From Hyphomicrobiales bacterium (GTDB taxonomy: Bacteria; Pseudomonadota; Alphaproteobacteria; Rhizobiales; Aestuariivirgaceae): a DNA stretch of 35,029 nucleotides. The stretch is taken from contig JAHFPK010000003.1 in assembly GCA_023266715.1 (NCBI GenBank), positions 1 through 35,029 on the forward strand, written 5' to 3'. This document shows, in pieces, positions 8,676-16,031 of the stretch. The translations under genes were made by a program, and so were the position numbers. The notes under the pieces were generated by a model that did not search any database, was not told where the DNA came from, and worked only from the letters and a program-made list of their open reading frames with translations. The first letter of the stretch is position 1; each line of letters starts with the position of its first letter.

Positions 8676-9382
8676 GGACTAGGGTTTGAGCCGATTTCAT
8701 CCCTATGTGCAAAGCGAATTTGCAGATTTTTCGCAGTTTCCGGAGGAGACGCAACCCGGGTTACAAAACTGGTGGATTCGCCCGCCCGCAAAGGCCGGGC
8801 CCCCGTATCCAGTGTCCAGTTGTAAACTTCCAGGTTCTGCCCGTCCTTCAGGCCAAAGCGAAGCCATGGTATTTTCTGGGTGCTGTCAGAAATATTGCTG
8901 ATCTCCCCTTTGATGGTGAGCACGCGTACGCCATCAACAACGGCATGTTGCTGCTCAACCCGGCGCACTTCGAGCCCGTAAATATTGATGCTGTAGCCCA
9001 CGGCGTCATAGGCGCGCACCGTAACCGGCGCCAGGCCGACAACAATTTCAGGAAATGCGGCGGCGGCGGCCATCGGGGCAAGCACACAAGCGCCCAATAT
9101 GGCCCAACCCCGCAGGCGGCTAAGTCTTTGCCGCCTTTTCACGGCAAAGGCTTCCCGCGCCCGGCGCGAAGCCTCGACCAGCCGTTTCACTTCACTGTCC
9201 GGCTCAAATCCATGTTCAATGACGGCAGGCATTTTACGTGGAGAAATATCGACGATTTCGATGGCCCGGCTTTCAATCCAGCTATGCCCGCAGGCAGCGC
9301 AGCTGATGGCCATGCCATCGCCGGAAAGGCGTTGCTCGGGAAAATTGTAATGCGTAGAACAGGAAGGACAAGAAATTATCAT
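8672..9382 (-). CDS. MJ0042-type zinc-ribbon membrane protein
   Basis: A 236-residue protein with an N-terminal zinc ribbon: C5-x-x-C8 (SCPSCSTHY) and C28-x-x-C31 (SCAACGHSW), the MJ0042 finger. A basic linker (VKRRQRLSRLRG) leads into one transmembrane helix near residues 95-115. The C-terminal beta-rich domain (about 145-230) resembles DUF3426-type periplasmic domains; ISNISDSTQKIPWLRFGL is typical. The finger would be cytoplasmic and the C-terminal domain periplasmic. Similar genes lie divergent from ftsEX in other alphaproteobacteria, suggesting an envelope role, but none is established. The 142 bp between its start and ftsE holds a CtrA-type box. Confidence 0.87.
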   Translation of the reverse strand: MIISCPSCSTHYNFPEQRLSGDGMAISCAACGHSWIESRAIEIVDISPRKMPAVIEHGFEPDSEVKRLVEASRRAREAFAVKRRQRLSRLRGWAILGACVLAPMAAAAAFPEIVVGLAPVTVRAYDAVGYSINIYGLEVRRVEQQHAVVDGVRVLTIKGEISNISDSTQKIPWLRFGLKDGQNLEVYNWTLDTGARPLRAGESTSFVTRVASPPETAKNLQIRFAHRDEIGSNPSP

Positions 9383-9445
9383 TTTAAAATCATATCATCC
9401 GTTGATTCGCCCGGGCCCACCGCTTAAAGCCCCAGCACCCTTGAA

Positions 9446-9455
9446 TTGTTAACAA
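9446..9455. repeat. Perfect 10-bp palindrome in the ftsE/zinc-ribbon intergenic region
   Basis: TTGTTAACAA is a perfect palindrome between the divergent zinc-ribbon and ftsE genes, 9 bp from the CtrA-type box. Its core TTAA and the following CCAT resemble CtrA half-site sequence, so it could be an accessory half-site or an operator for another dimeric regulator. A short palindrome can arise by chance. Confidence 0.3.
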
Positions 9456-9464
9456 CCATCGGGG

Positions 9465-9479
9465 TTAATGGGGCGTTAA
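9465..9479. promoter_or_regulatory. CtrA-type binding box upstream of ftsEX
   Basis: TTAATGGGGCGTTAA is an exact TTAA-N7-TTAA, the consensus for the alphaproteobacterial cell-cycle regulator CtrA. It lies 45 bp before the chosen ftsE start and 82 bp before the divergent zinc-ribbon gene. Both neighbours are envelope or division genes. The match is seen directly; binding is inferred. Confidence 0.55.
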
Positions 9480-9524
9480 GGCCGGGTGTGGTGTGACAGC
9501 TATTTCGACATGGAGTTCGATTTC

Positions 9525-10181
9525 GTGGTTCGTCTAGACAGCGTGGGCCTGCGTTACGGTGATGGGCCTGAAATTTTGAGGGATATCAGTTTCCACCTGA
9601 GGCCCGGGTCCCTGTGCTTTCTCACCGGGCCATCGGGAGCGGGCAAGACGTCCCTTCTCCGCCTGTTGTTTCTGGCCCTCAAGCCGACCCGCGGGCTCAT
9701 CAATATTTTCGACAAGGATGTTTCCCAGGTGAACCGCTGGGAGTTGCCGCTTCTGCGCCGCCGCATCGGCGTGGTGTTTCAGGAATTCCGCCTTCTCGAC
9801 CACCTCACCACTTTTGACAATGTGGCTTTGCCTTTGCGTGTCATGGGGCAGCGCGAAGACAGTTACCGGGCTGATGTCATGGACCTGTTGAATTGGGTGG
9901 GACTTTCCGATCAGGCCCAGGCCTATCCTCCCGTATTGTCAGGCGGTGAAAAGCAGCGCGCGGCAATCGCCCGTGCCGTCATTTCCAAACCGGAACTTCT
10001 GCTCGCCGATGAGCCCACGGGAAACGTGGACCCCGTGCTCGCAAAAAGATTGCTTCATCTCTTCATGGAACTGAACCGCCTGGGCACCACGGTGTTTCTG
10101 GCAACCCATGACCTCAAACTCGTCTCGCAAGGCAAAGGCGCTGTGCTTCATTTGGAAAAAGGAATATTGAAAGCCGCATGA
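9525..10181 (+). CDS. ftsE: Cell division ATP-binding protein FtsE
   Basis: A 218-residue ABC ATPase that pairs with FtsX at the division septum and transmits ATP hydrolysis to periplasmic peptidoglycan hydrolases. Walker A is GPSGAGKTS (residues 35-43). The Q-loop region is VVFQEFRLLDHLTTFDNVALPLRV, the ABC signature is LSGGEKQRAAIARA, Walker B with the catalytic Glu is LLLADEPTGNVD, and the switch His lies in LATHD. The GTG at 9525 was chosen because GGAG (9512-9515) lies 9 bp upstream and the resulting start (VVRLDSVGLRYG) matches alphaproteobacterial FtsE. The ATG at 9510 and GTG at 9486 lack such a site. The stop overlaps ftsX in ATGA fashion. Confidence 0.95.
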   Translation: MVRLDSVGLRYGDGPEILRDISFHLRPGSLCFLTGPSGAGKTSLLRLLFLALKPTRGLINIFDKDVSQVNRWELPLLRRRIGVVFQEFRLLDHLTTFDNVALPLRVMGQREDSYRADVMDLLNWVGLSDQAQAYPPVLSGGEKQRAAIARAVISKPELLLADEPTGNVDPVLAKRLLHLFMELNRLGTTVFLATHDLKLVSQGKGAVLHLEKGILKAA

Positions 10182-11089
10182 CGCGCCAGAAAAAATTCCG
10201 CGCAGGACCCATTATCCCCCCGGAAGCTGCCCCCCTGAAAGCCTTGACCGTTACCATGGCCGTGATGTGCTATCTCGCCTGCCTGGCGATCGGCGCATTG
10301 ATCCTGATTGACCGTGCGGTTGAAAGCTGGACCAGCGGGCTGTCGCGCGAAGTCACCGTGCAGGTGCGGCTCATGCAGGACGCCGACATTGAAAAGGAAC
10401 TGTCAAAAGCAAAGATCCTGCTTGAGACGACGGTGGGTGTTGTCAACGTTGCGGTTCTTGAGCGCGATGCCGGGGCAAAATTATTGGAGCCCTGGCTTGG
10501 CACAAGCAATCTCGATGATTTGCCGATCCCACGCCTCATCCGGGTAACCGTCAATGAAGCAGCGCCACCTGATTTTGTAGCGTTGGAAAAACAGCTTAAA
10601 AAATCGGTCAAGGGCGCAAGCCTTGATACCCACAGGAGGTGGGAAGCTGAACTCACCCGCATGGCCAGGGCCCTGTCTACTCTCTCCTATGCCATCCTTG
10701 TCCTCATTTGCATTTCGGCAATTGCCATGGTGATATTTGCCACGCGCACGGTACTTGATGCCAATCGCCAGGTGGTGGACGTGCTCCATCTCGTCGGCGC
10801 CAAGGACAGCTATATCGCCCGTCAGATTGACAGCCGCTTCTTGAAAACCGGCTTTATGGCTGGACTGTTGGGCGTAGGCCTTGGCGTTGCAACTTTTTTT
10901 CTCCTCGGCCTTTCAGGAACGATTGGCGCTGATGGCGTTGCTGATGCCAGCCGCGGACTATTGTTTGCGCCTCCAGAAATTGCCGTGTGGAGTTATGGCA
11001 TTCTCCTAAGCGTGCCCATCATCGCGACAGTAATTTGCCTGGTCACCTCGCGCATGGCACTCATTCGCATGTTGAGAAGCGTATTGTGA
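10178..11089 (+). CDS. ftsX: Cell division protein FtsX
   Basis: A 303-residue inner-membrane partner of FtsE. Topology fits FtsX: a first helix near residues 23-45 (ALTVTMAVMCYLACLAIGALILI), a periplasmic domain of about 120 residues containing VTVQVRLMQDADIE, then three helices (about 168-190, 220-245, 265-290). The conserved VVDVLHLVGAKDSYIARQI motif in the cytoplasmic loop couples to FtsE. Start and stop codons overlap those of ftsE and plsC, so the three genes form one translationally coupled unit. Confidence 0.94.
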   Translation: MTRQKKFRAGPIIPPEAAPLKALTVTMAVMCYLACLAIGALILIDRAVESWTSGLSREVTVQVRLMQDADIEKELSKAKILLETTVGVVNVAVLERDAGAKLLEPWLGTSNLDDLPIPRLIRVTVNEAAPPDFVALEKQLKKSVKGASLDTHRRWEAELTRMARALSTLSYAILVLICISAIAMVIFATRTVLDANRQVVDVLHLVGAKDSYIARQIDSRFLKTGFMAGLLGVGLGVATFFLLGLSGTIGADGVADASRGLLFAPPEIAVWSYGILLSVPIIATVICLVTSRMALIRMLRSVL

Positions 11090-11838
11090 TTGTCCTGCGT
11101 TCGCTCATTTTCAACATTGCCTTCTATGTGAACCTCACGCTCTTCCTTGTATTGGGTTCCGAGTTTTATTTAACTCCGCGTAAATGGTCGGTTCGTGCAC
11201 TCCAGGCTTGGGCACGCTCTTCCCTGTGGTTGTTGCGGGTGATTTGCGGAACCCACATTGAGGTGCGGGGACTTAAAAATATTCCGCGTGGCGCTGTTCT
11301 GGTGGCGGGCAAGCATCAATCCCTGTGGGAAACCTTCGCCATTCTTCCTTATCTCGACGACCCCTGCATGGTCTTGAAAAGGGAACTATCGTGGATCCCG
11401 TTTTTTGGCTGGTTCATTTTCAAATTTCGCATGATCCGGTTGGAACGCGGGGCGGGCCCGGCGGCCCTGCGCAAGCTTTTGGCAAGGGGAGTTGAGGAAC
11501 TGGCGGCGGGCAGACAGATCGTCATCATGCCGGAAGGAACCAGGCGGGCCCCCGATGCCCCGCCATCCTACAAGCCCGGTGCCGCAGCCCTCTACGGCAC
11601 GCTTGGCTGCGCCTGCCTGCCCTTTGCTTTGAACTCGGGCCTGTTCTGGCCCCGCCGAAAGTTCCTGCGCTTTCCCGGCACCGTCATTTTGGAGTTTCTG
11701 CCGCTCATTCCGGCAGGCCTTCCGCGCAAGGATTTTCAGGAACGGCTGCAAAATGACATCGAAACGGCCACGGCAAGGCTGGTAGCCGAGGGTCGCGAGG
11801 CGGTACGAATCAAGAACAAATTCTCGACTTTGACCTGA
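11086..11838 (+). CDS. plsC: 1-acyl-sn-glycerol-3-phosphate acyltransferase
   Basis: A 250-residue membrane-associated acyltransferase that converts lysophosphatidate to phosphatidate in phospholipid synthesis. The GTG at 11086 overlaps the ftsX stop (GTGA) and follows GAGAAG. Longer readings upstream would run into ftsX. An N-terminal hydrophobic helix (SLIFNIAFYVNLTLFLVL) precedes the catalytic block GKHQSLWETF, where H77 is followed by E82 instead of the usual Asp of HX4D. The glycerophosphate-binding block is MPEGTRRAPDAPPSYKPGAA. Length is typical. Placement right after ftsEX ties membrane synthesis to division genes, as in some relatives. Its stop codon lies in a hairpin that precedes nrdJ. 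Confidence 0.92.
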   Translation: MIVLRSLIFNIAFYVNLTLFLVLGSEFYLTPRKWSVRALQAWARSSLWLLRVICGTHIEVRGLKNIPRGAVLVAGKHQSLWETFAILPYLDDPCMVLKRELSWIPFFGWFIFKFRMIRLERGAGPAALRKLLARGVEELAAGRQIVIMPEGTRRAPDAPPSYKPGAAALYGTLGCACLPFALNSGLFWPRRKFLRFPGTVILEFLPLIPAGLPRKDFQERLQNDIETATARLVAEGREAVRIKNKFSTLT

Positions 11839-11861
11839 CTTTGCGATATCATCGCGTCAGG
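11834..11861 (+). promoter_or_regulatory. Hairpin overlapping the plsC stop and nrdJ ribosome-binding site
   Basis: CCTGAC (11834-11839) pairs with GTCAGG (11856-11861), and inside it GCGAT (11843-11847) pairs with ATCGC (11851-11855) around loop ATC, leaving a TTT bulge. That gives 11 base pairs in total. The 3' arm contains the first part of AGGAG (11859-11863), the nrdJ Shine-Dalgarno; the 5' arm contains the plsC stop (11836-11838). Folding would hide the nrdJ site unless ribosomes finishing plsC opened it. Confidence 0.45.
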
Positions 11862-11874
11862 AGTGGCCTGGTTC

Positions 11875-14103
11875 ATGATGGATCAAAGCGTAGGTATTCT
11901 CGATCCCATCTCGCAAGAGATTTGGGACATGAAATATCGGTTCAAGGAGGCCGATGGCGCAATCCATGACCAGACCATTGAAGATACCTGGTGGCGGGTG
12001 GCCCGTGCCGTGGCCGCCGCCGAAGAACCATCCCTTCGGGAAACCTGGGCCGCTTCGTTTTATGAGGCTCTCTCGGATTTCCGGTTTTTGCCCGCCGGGC
12101 GAATTGTGGCGGGTGCCGGCACGAAGCGCAGCGTCACCCTGTTCAACTGCTTTGTCATGGGCGCCATTGATGATTCCATGGTGGGCATATTTGCTGGCCT
12201 GAAGGAGGCAGCCCTCACCCTGCAACAGGGCGGCGGAATCGGCCATGATTTTTCAACCCTCAGGCCCAAAGGAGCCCCGGTCAAAGGTGTGGGTGCCGAT
12301 GCTTCCGGACCCTTAAGTTTCATGGATGTGTGGGACGCCATGTGCCGCACCATCATGTCGGCAGGCGCCAGGCGCGGCGCCATGATGGGAACCATGCGCT
12401 GCGACCATCCAGATATAGAGGCTTTCATTGCGGCCAAGCGCGACCCCCTGCGCTTGCGCAATTTCAATTTGTCGGTGCTGGTGACGGACGCCTTCATGGC
12501 GGCGGTGAAGGCCGATGGACCCTGGACCCTGCGCTTTGCCGGTCAAGATTACCGCACTGTCTCCGCGCGCGGCTTGTGGGACCAGATCATGCAGTCAACC
12601 TATGACTACGCCGAACCCGGTGTCATTTTCATTGACCGCATCAACGCACAAAACAATCTCGGTTATTGCGAAGAGATTCACTGCACCAACCCCTGCGGTG
12701 AACAACCCTTGCCCAACTATGGCGCCTGTCTTCTGGGTTCGATCAATCTCACGCGTTTTGTAAAATATCCTTTTGAAGCCAATGCGAGCATCGATGAAGC
12801 GGCCTTGAGCAAGACAGTGGGTGTTGCCGTTCGCTTTTTGGATGATGTTGTCGAAATTTCAAATTATCCCCTCGAAGAGCAGGCGCAGGAAGCCCGCGCC
12901 AAGCGTCGTATTGGTTTGGGTGTTACCGGTCTCGCCGATGCCCTGGCCATGTGTGGCTTGCGCTATGGTTCAGGCCCTGCCGCAGAAGCCGCGAGCGCCT
13001 GGACAAAAATCGTGGAAGGTGCCGCTTATAAAATGAGTTCGAGGCTTGCCGCCGAAAAGGGTTCCTTTCCCCTCTTTGATGCGGAAGCCTATTTGAAAGG
13101 CGGCCACGCCGGCATACTTTCCAAAACCATTCGACAGGACATAAAATCGTCCGGTCTGCGCAATGGCCTGCTCACCTCGATTGCACCTACGGGGACCATT
13201 TCGCTTTTCGCCGGAAATGTTTCGAGCGGCATCGAACCCATTTTCAGTGTGAGTTATGAGCGTAAGGTAAGGCTCGCTGACAACAGCCGCATGACGCTGC
13301 GCGTGGATGACTATGCGGCACGGCTGTGGTGGCACCTCAAGGGCGCCGATACACCGCTGCCTCCCGCTTTTGTAACCGCCGATGATCTTACCCCCCATGA
13401 GCATCTGGTCATGCAGGCTGCCGTGCAAAAGCACATCGACAGTTCCATATCGAAAACCATCAACGTGCCTGAGGACTGCAACTTCGAAACCTTCAAGGAT
13501 GTCTATAGCGAGGCCTATGACCTGGGGTTGAAGGGTTGCACGACGTTCCGCCCCAACGAAGTGACGGGGTCAGTGCTTTCGACTGCCTCAGTGAGCGAAG
13601 ACAAGGACGTTACCGTCATGGAACGCCACCCCGCACTGAGCGGCATCACCTACAAATTGAAATGGCCTGAATCCAACCATGCCATCTACATCACCATGAA
13701 TGACATCATGAAGGACGGCAAACGCCGGCCTTTCGAAATATTCATTAATTCAAAAAACATGGAACATTTTGCCTGGACCGTGGCCCTGACCCGGATGATT
13801 TCAGCGGTCTTCCGGCGAGGCGGCGACGTTTCTTTTGTCGTTGAGGAATTGAAGGCGGTTTTCGATCCCCGCGGCGGGCAGTGGATGGAGGGCCATTACG
13901 TGCCGAGCCTGCTCGCAGCCATAGGCGAAATCATTGAAAAGCACATGATTGAAATTGGCTTTTTGGAACCCCGGCAGAAGGCTGATTTTTCCCTGACGGC
14001 AACCACCAAAAGGGCCTCCTGCCCGCACTGCGGTGAACTCGCCCTGGTTTTCCAGGAAGGCTGCGCCACCTGCCTCTCCTGTGGTTTTTCAAAATGCAGC
14101 TAA
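11875..14103 (+). CDS. nrdJ: Adenosylcobalamin-dependent (class II) ribonucleotide reductase
   Basis: A 742-residue class II ribonucleotide reductase that makes deoxyribonucleotides using adenosylcobalamin as radical generator and needs no oxygen. Visible family features are FNCFVMGAIDD (first redox Cys, C92), SAGARRGAMMGTM, CTNPCGEQPLPNYGACLLGS (the catalytic NPCGE Cys and its neighbour), and SIAPTGTISLFAGN. The C-terminal tail is a zinc ribbon or redox tail: CPHCG, CATC and a final C-x-x-x-C. This is the short NrdJ_Z form, not the roughly 1200-residue form found in many rhizobia. ATG 11875 was chosen (AGGAG 11 bp upstream); ATG 11878 and GTG 11863 are alternatives. No class I nrdAB genes are visible here. 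No cobalamin riboswitch fits in the 36-bp gap from plsC. Confidence 0.95.
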   Translation: MMDQSVGILDPISQEIWDMKYRFKEADGAIHDQTIEDTWWRVARAVAAAEEPSLRETWAASFYEALSDFRFLPAGRIVAGAGTKRSVTLFNCFVMGAIDDSMVGIFAGLKEAALTLQQGGGIGHDFSTLRPKGAPVKGVGADASGPLSFMDVWDAMCRTIMSAGARRGAMMGTMRCDHPDIEAFIAAKRDPLRLRNFNLSVLVTDAFMAAVKADGPWTLRFAGQDYRTVSARGLWDQIMQSTYDYAEPGVIFIDRINAQNNLGYCEEIHCTNPCGEQPLPNYGACLLGSINLTRFVKYPFEANASIDEAALSKTVGVAVRFLDDVVEISNYPLEEQAQEARAKRRIGLGVTGLADALAMCGLRYGSGPAAEAASAWTKIVEGAAYKMSSRLAAEKGSFPLFDAEAYLKGGHAGILSKTIRQDIKSSGLRNGLLTSIAPTGTISLFAGNVSSGIEPIFSVSYERKVRLADNSRMTLRVDDYAARLWWHLKGADTPLPPAFVTADDLTPHEHLVMQAAVQKHIDSSISKTINVPEDCNFETFKDVYSEAYDLGLKGCTTFRPNEVTGSVLSTASVSEDKDVTVMERHPALSGITYKLKWPESNHAIYITMNDIMKDGKRRPFEIFINSKNMEHFAWTVALTRMISAVFRRGGDVSFVVEELKAVFDPRGGQWMEGHYVPSLLAAIGEIIEKHMIEIGFLEPRQKADFSLTATTKRASCPHCGELALVFQEGCATCLSCGFSKCS

Positions 14104-14110
14104 TTAGGGC

Positions 14111-14139
14111 TTGCATTTCATTTCAGCTTGTTCTACATT
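14111..14139 (+). promoter_or_regulatory. Candidate sigma70-type promoter of the small SOS-box ORF
   Basis: TTGCAT (14111-14116) and TACATT (14134-14139) are separated by exactly 17 bp. Transcription would begin about 14146-14147, at or next to the ATG (14147), so the message would be leaderless. This agrees with the absence of any Shine-Dalgarno. The -35 is a weak match. Confidence 0.4.
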
Positions 14140-14144
14140 TGTTC
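14130..14144. promoter_or_regulatory. LexA (SOS) box, alphaproteobacterial type
   Basis: GTTCTACATTTGTTC is an exact GTTC-N7-GTTC direct repeat, the LexA-binding consensus of alphaproteobacteria. It covers the candidate -10 (14134-14139) and ends 2 bp before the ATG of the small ORF, the position expected for repression. The match is seen directly; regulation is inferred. Confidence 0.6.
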
Positions 14145-14146
14145 TC

Positions 14147-14515
14147 ATGCAGATACAAGGTTCCCCTCTCTCGATAGATTTCCCCGCCCACTTCGGTGAC
14201 AACGAGCGTTTCTGGTACTGGCGTGGGGTTTCTGGCAAGAAATACATTCATTCCATTTACGCGGCCGATGCCTGCCCGCCGCTTCCCGGCGCCATCTATG
14301 TAGCCGTACGGCGTATTGGCCATTTGCGAACCGCCGTTGCGGTTGGCAGGTTTTCCCCCTTCTGGGATGGCACATTTTCTGAATTCGCCGATATGACTGC
14401 CGATGAGATTCATGTTCATCTTCTGGCGCGCGATAATTCCGCGGCGGACGCTGTCCTGGGCGACCTCAAGGCGGCGTTCGGCGAAGCCAGTCAGGCTTTA
14501 AGTCTGGCCGCCTAG
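14147..14515 (+). CDS. Small protein of unknown function, probably SOS-regulated
   Basis: A 122-residue soluble protein that I do not recognise. It has no signal peptide or membrane segment. The N-terminal half is aromatic-rich: RFWYWRGVSGKKYIHSIYAA (residues 21-40) with a W-x-G-x-S-G-x-x-Y pattern, then CPPLPGAIYVAVRRIG. The C-terminal half has acidic helices (FADMTADEIHVHLLA, then AVLGDLKAAFGEAS). It follows nrdJ by 43 bp. An upstream in-frame TTG at 14111 is unlikely because the promoter and LexA box occupy that stretch. There is no Shine-Dalgarno before ATG 14147, fitting a leaderless mRNA. The 3' end overlaps chaC by 18 bp. Its coding nature is supported by an open frame with normal codon use; its function, perhaps in the DNA-damage response, is inferred only from the box. 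Confidence 0.68.
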   Translation: MQIQGSPLSIDFPAHFGDNERFWYWRGVSGKKYIHSIYAADACPPLPGAIYVAVRRIGHLRTAVAVGRFSPFWDGTFSEFADMTADEIHVHLLARDNSAADAVLGDLKAAFGEASQALSLAA

Positions 14516-15034
14516 AAGTTTCAACTCGACGCCGAGGGCTTCAAGCGTTTTGTCGTGGATATTCATCTGCCGCAGATGTTCAACTGTGTTGGTGACATAA
14601 TCCCGGCAATGGCCCATTTTGCCCTCGCCCTGCAAAACATGCTTCAGAAGGCTTTTATGCGATAGCTTTCCGGCGTATTGGGCATGGGCCCGGTCAACCA
14701 CATAGGTCACCACCTCGATTTTCTTCTGGCTTTCCAAGATTTCTACTCCCCTGGTCATTTCCAGATAGACCATGCTGACCTGCTCGCGCTCGCGCAAATA
14801 CGCAAGCGTCGCCTCCCATTTTGCTGGTTCGATTTGGAAAGCAACCCCCACACACGAGCCACCGCGATCAAGGCCGAGCACAAGGCCGGGAAGTTCCTCC
14901 GTGCCACGGTGATGGAATGAATAGACACAAAGGCTGCGATGATAGCCCCTGATGCGCGCATGAGCTTGCGACACAAACTCAAAGCCCGGCCTCCACATTA
15001 GGGAACCGTAGCCAAATATCCACCGCTGCTGCAT
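14498..15034 (-). CDS. chaC: Gamma-glutamylcyclotransferase, ChaC-like
   Basis: A 178-residue cytosolic enzyme of the ChaC family, which degrades glutathione to 5-oxoproline and Cys-Gly. The nucleotide-loop-like motif FGYGSLMWRPGF (residues 7-18) is diagnostic. YLREREQVSMVY follows, with E84 the likely catalytic Glu, and later the YVTNTVEHLRQM segment. Length matches bacterial ChaC. It is divergent from the DUF2125 gene. Its 3' end overlaps the small SOS-box ORF by 18 bp. Confidence 0.93.
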   Translation of the reverse strand: MQQRWIFGYGSLMWRPGFEFVSQAHARIRGYHRSLCVYSFHHRGTEELPGLVLGLDRGGSCVGVAFQIEPAKWEATLAYLREREQVSMVYLEMTRGVEILESQKKIEVVTYVVDRAHAQYAGKLSHKSLLKHVLQGEGKMGHCRDYVTNTVEHLRQMNIHDKTLEALGVELKLLGGQT

Positions 15035-15077
15035 GCTTGTCCCGCTTCAATCCAACCCCAGAGAATCACCAAATCAT

Positions 15078-16031
15078 ATGGCCTCTTCGACAAAACGCCC
15101 ATGGCACATGTTTTACCCTCTCCTGGGCGTGCTCCTTCTCTGCGCCATCTGGTGCGCTTACTGGTATATTGCATTCCTGAGCGCCAAAGAACTTGTTCAG
15201 GCAAAGCGCCCGGAGTTTGCAGGCAAAGGTTTGCACCTCGGCTGCGCCCGGGAAAGTTGGGGCGGCTTTCCCTTTCGCTTTGAATTTCAATGCAAGGCGG
15301 CTTTACTGCAATTCACTCAAGGCAACGAATCCATCAGCTTCCAATCGATGAAATTATTGGCCGTTGCCCAAGTCTACAATCCTTTTCATATCCTTCTTCT
15401 CATCGATGGCCCAAGCTCGGTTAACGGAGTTAAACTCACCCATGGGCGTGCCCTTGTTTCAATAGCCGCCAGCCGCAATGGCGATTGGGACATGAGTTCA
15501 GAAGCAGCAGGGGTTAATGCCAGCGGTTTGTTTTCAACCGACCAATTAAAACTGTTCGCCAGAAAGACAAACGGCAGATTGGATCTCGCGGCCAATGCCG
15601 AAACACTCATTGTTCCCATTCCCGATCATTCGATCACGTCCATTTCTCATGCCGAAATTGTCGCCCAGACCGGCGCATCTCTCCTCGCCCAGCCATTTCA
15701 CGGCCCCACCGTGGAACAACCTCTCGAAATCAAATCACTTAAAATTTCACAAGGCCCCGTTGATTTCGCAGCTCAGGGCAAAATTTTTCTCAATCCCCAA
15801 CACCGCCTGGCAGGCAGGATGTCCAGCCAGACCAATGATATCGACTGGCTTATGCCGATCATTGCGCCCATCTTTTCTTTGAATGAACAGGACAGCGTAT
15901 CGATAAAAAACCTGCTCAACCTGACCGGCAGGGATCCCGCAACCAACACCACAAAGGCAGACTTCAACGCAAATGAGGGCGTACTCTATTGGGGACCCCT
16001 CAAACTCGTTGACCTTATCCCGCTTTATTAG
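15078..16031 (+). CDS. DUF2125 domain-containing membrane-anchored protein
   Basis: A 317-residue protein of the alphaproteobacterial DUF2125 family (PF09898), function unknown. An N-terminal basic stretch (SSTKRP) precedes one hydrophobic helix (about residues 11-31, FYPLLGVLLLCAIWCAYWYI). The bulk should be periplasmic and beta-rich. Family-like segments are RESWGGFPFRFEFQC and the lipid-transfer-like repeats ALVSIAASRNGDW and SSQTNDIDWLMPII. ATG 15078 was chosen over 15033, which overlaps the chaC start. The stop overlaps tyrA by 4 bp (convergent). The domain architecture slightly recalls AsmA-like proteins, but that is weak inference. Confidence 0.84.
   Translation: MASSTKRPWHMFYPLLGVLLLCAIWCAYWYIAFLSAKELVQAKRPEFAGKGLHLGCARESWGGFPFRFEFQCKAALLQFTQGNESISFQSMKLLAVAQVYNPFHILLLIDGPSSVNGVKLTHGRALVSIAASRNGDWDMSSEAAGVNASGLFSTDQLKLFARKTNGRLDLAANAETLIVPIPDHSITSISHAEIVAQTGASLLAQPFHGPTVEQPLEIKSLKISQGPVDFAAQGKIFLNPQHRLAGRMSSQTNDIDWLMPIIAPIFSLNEQDSVSIKNLLNLTGRDPATNTTKADFNANEGVLYWGPLKLVDLIPLY

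Noticed and set aside
8705..9427. Long forward open frame (240 codons) opposite the zinc-ribbon gene
   Set aside because: It is the antisense shadow of a gene with a clear zinc finger and membrane helix; its own translation has no recognisable motif or ribosome-binding site.
11839..11874. Cobalamin riboswitch upstream of B12-dependent nrdJ
   Set aside because: The gap is only 36 bp, far too short for the roughly 200-nt structure; only the small hairpin is present.
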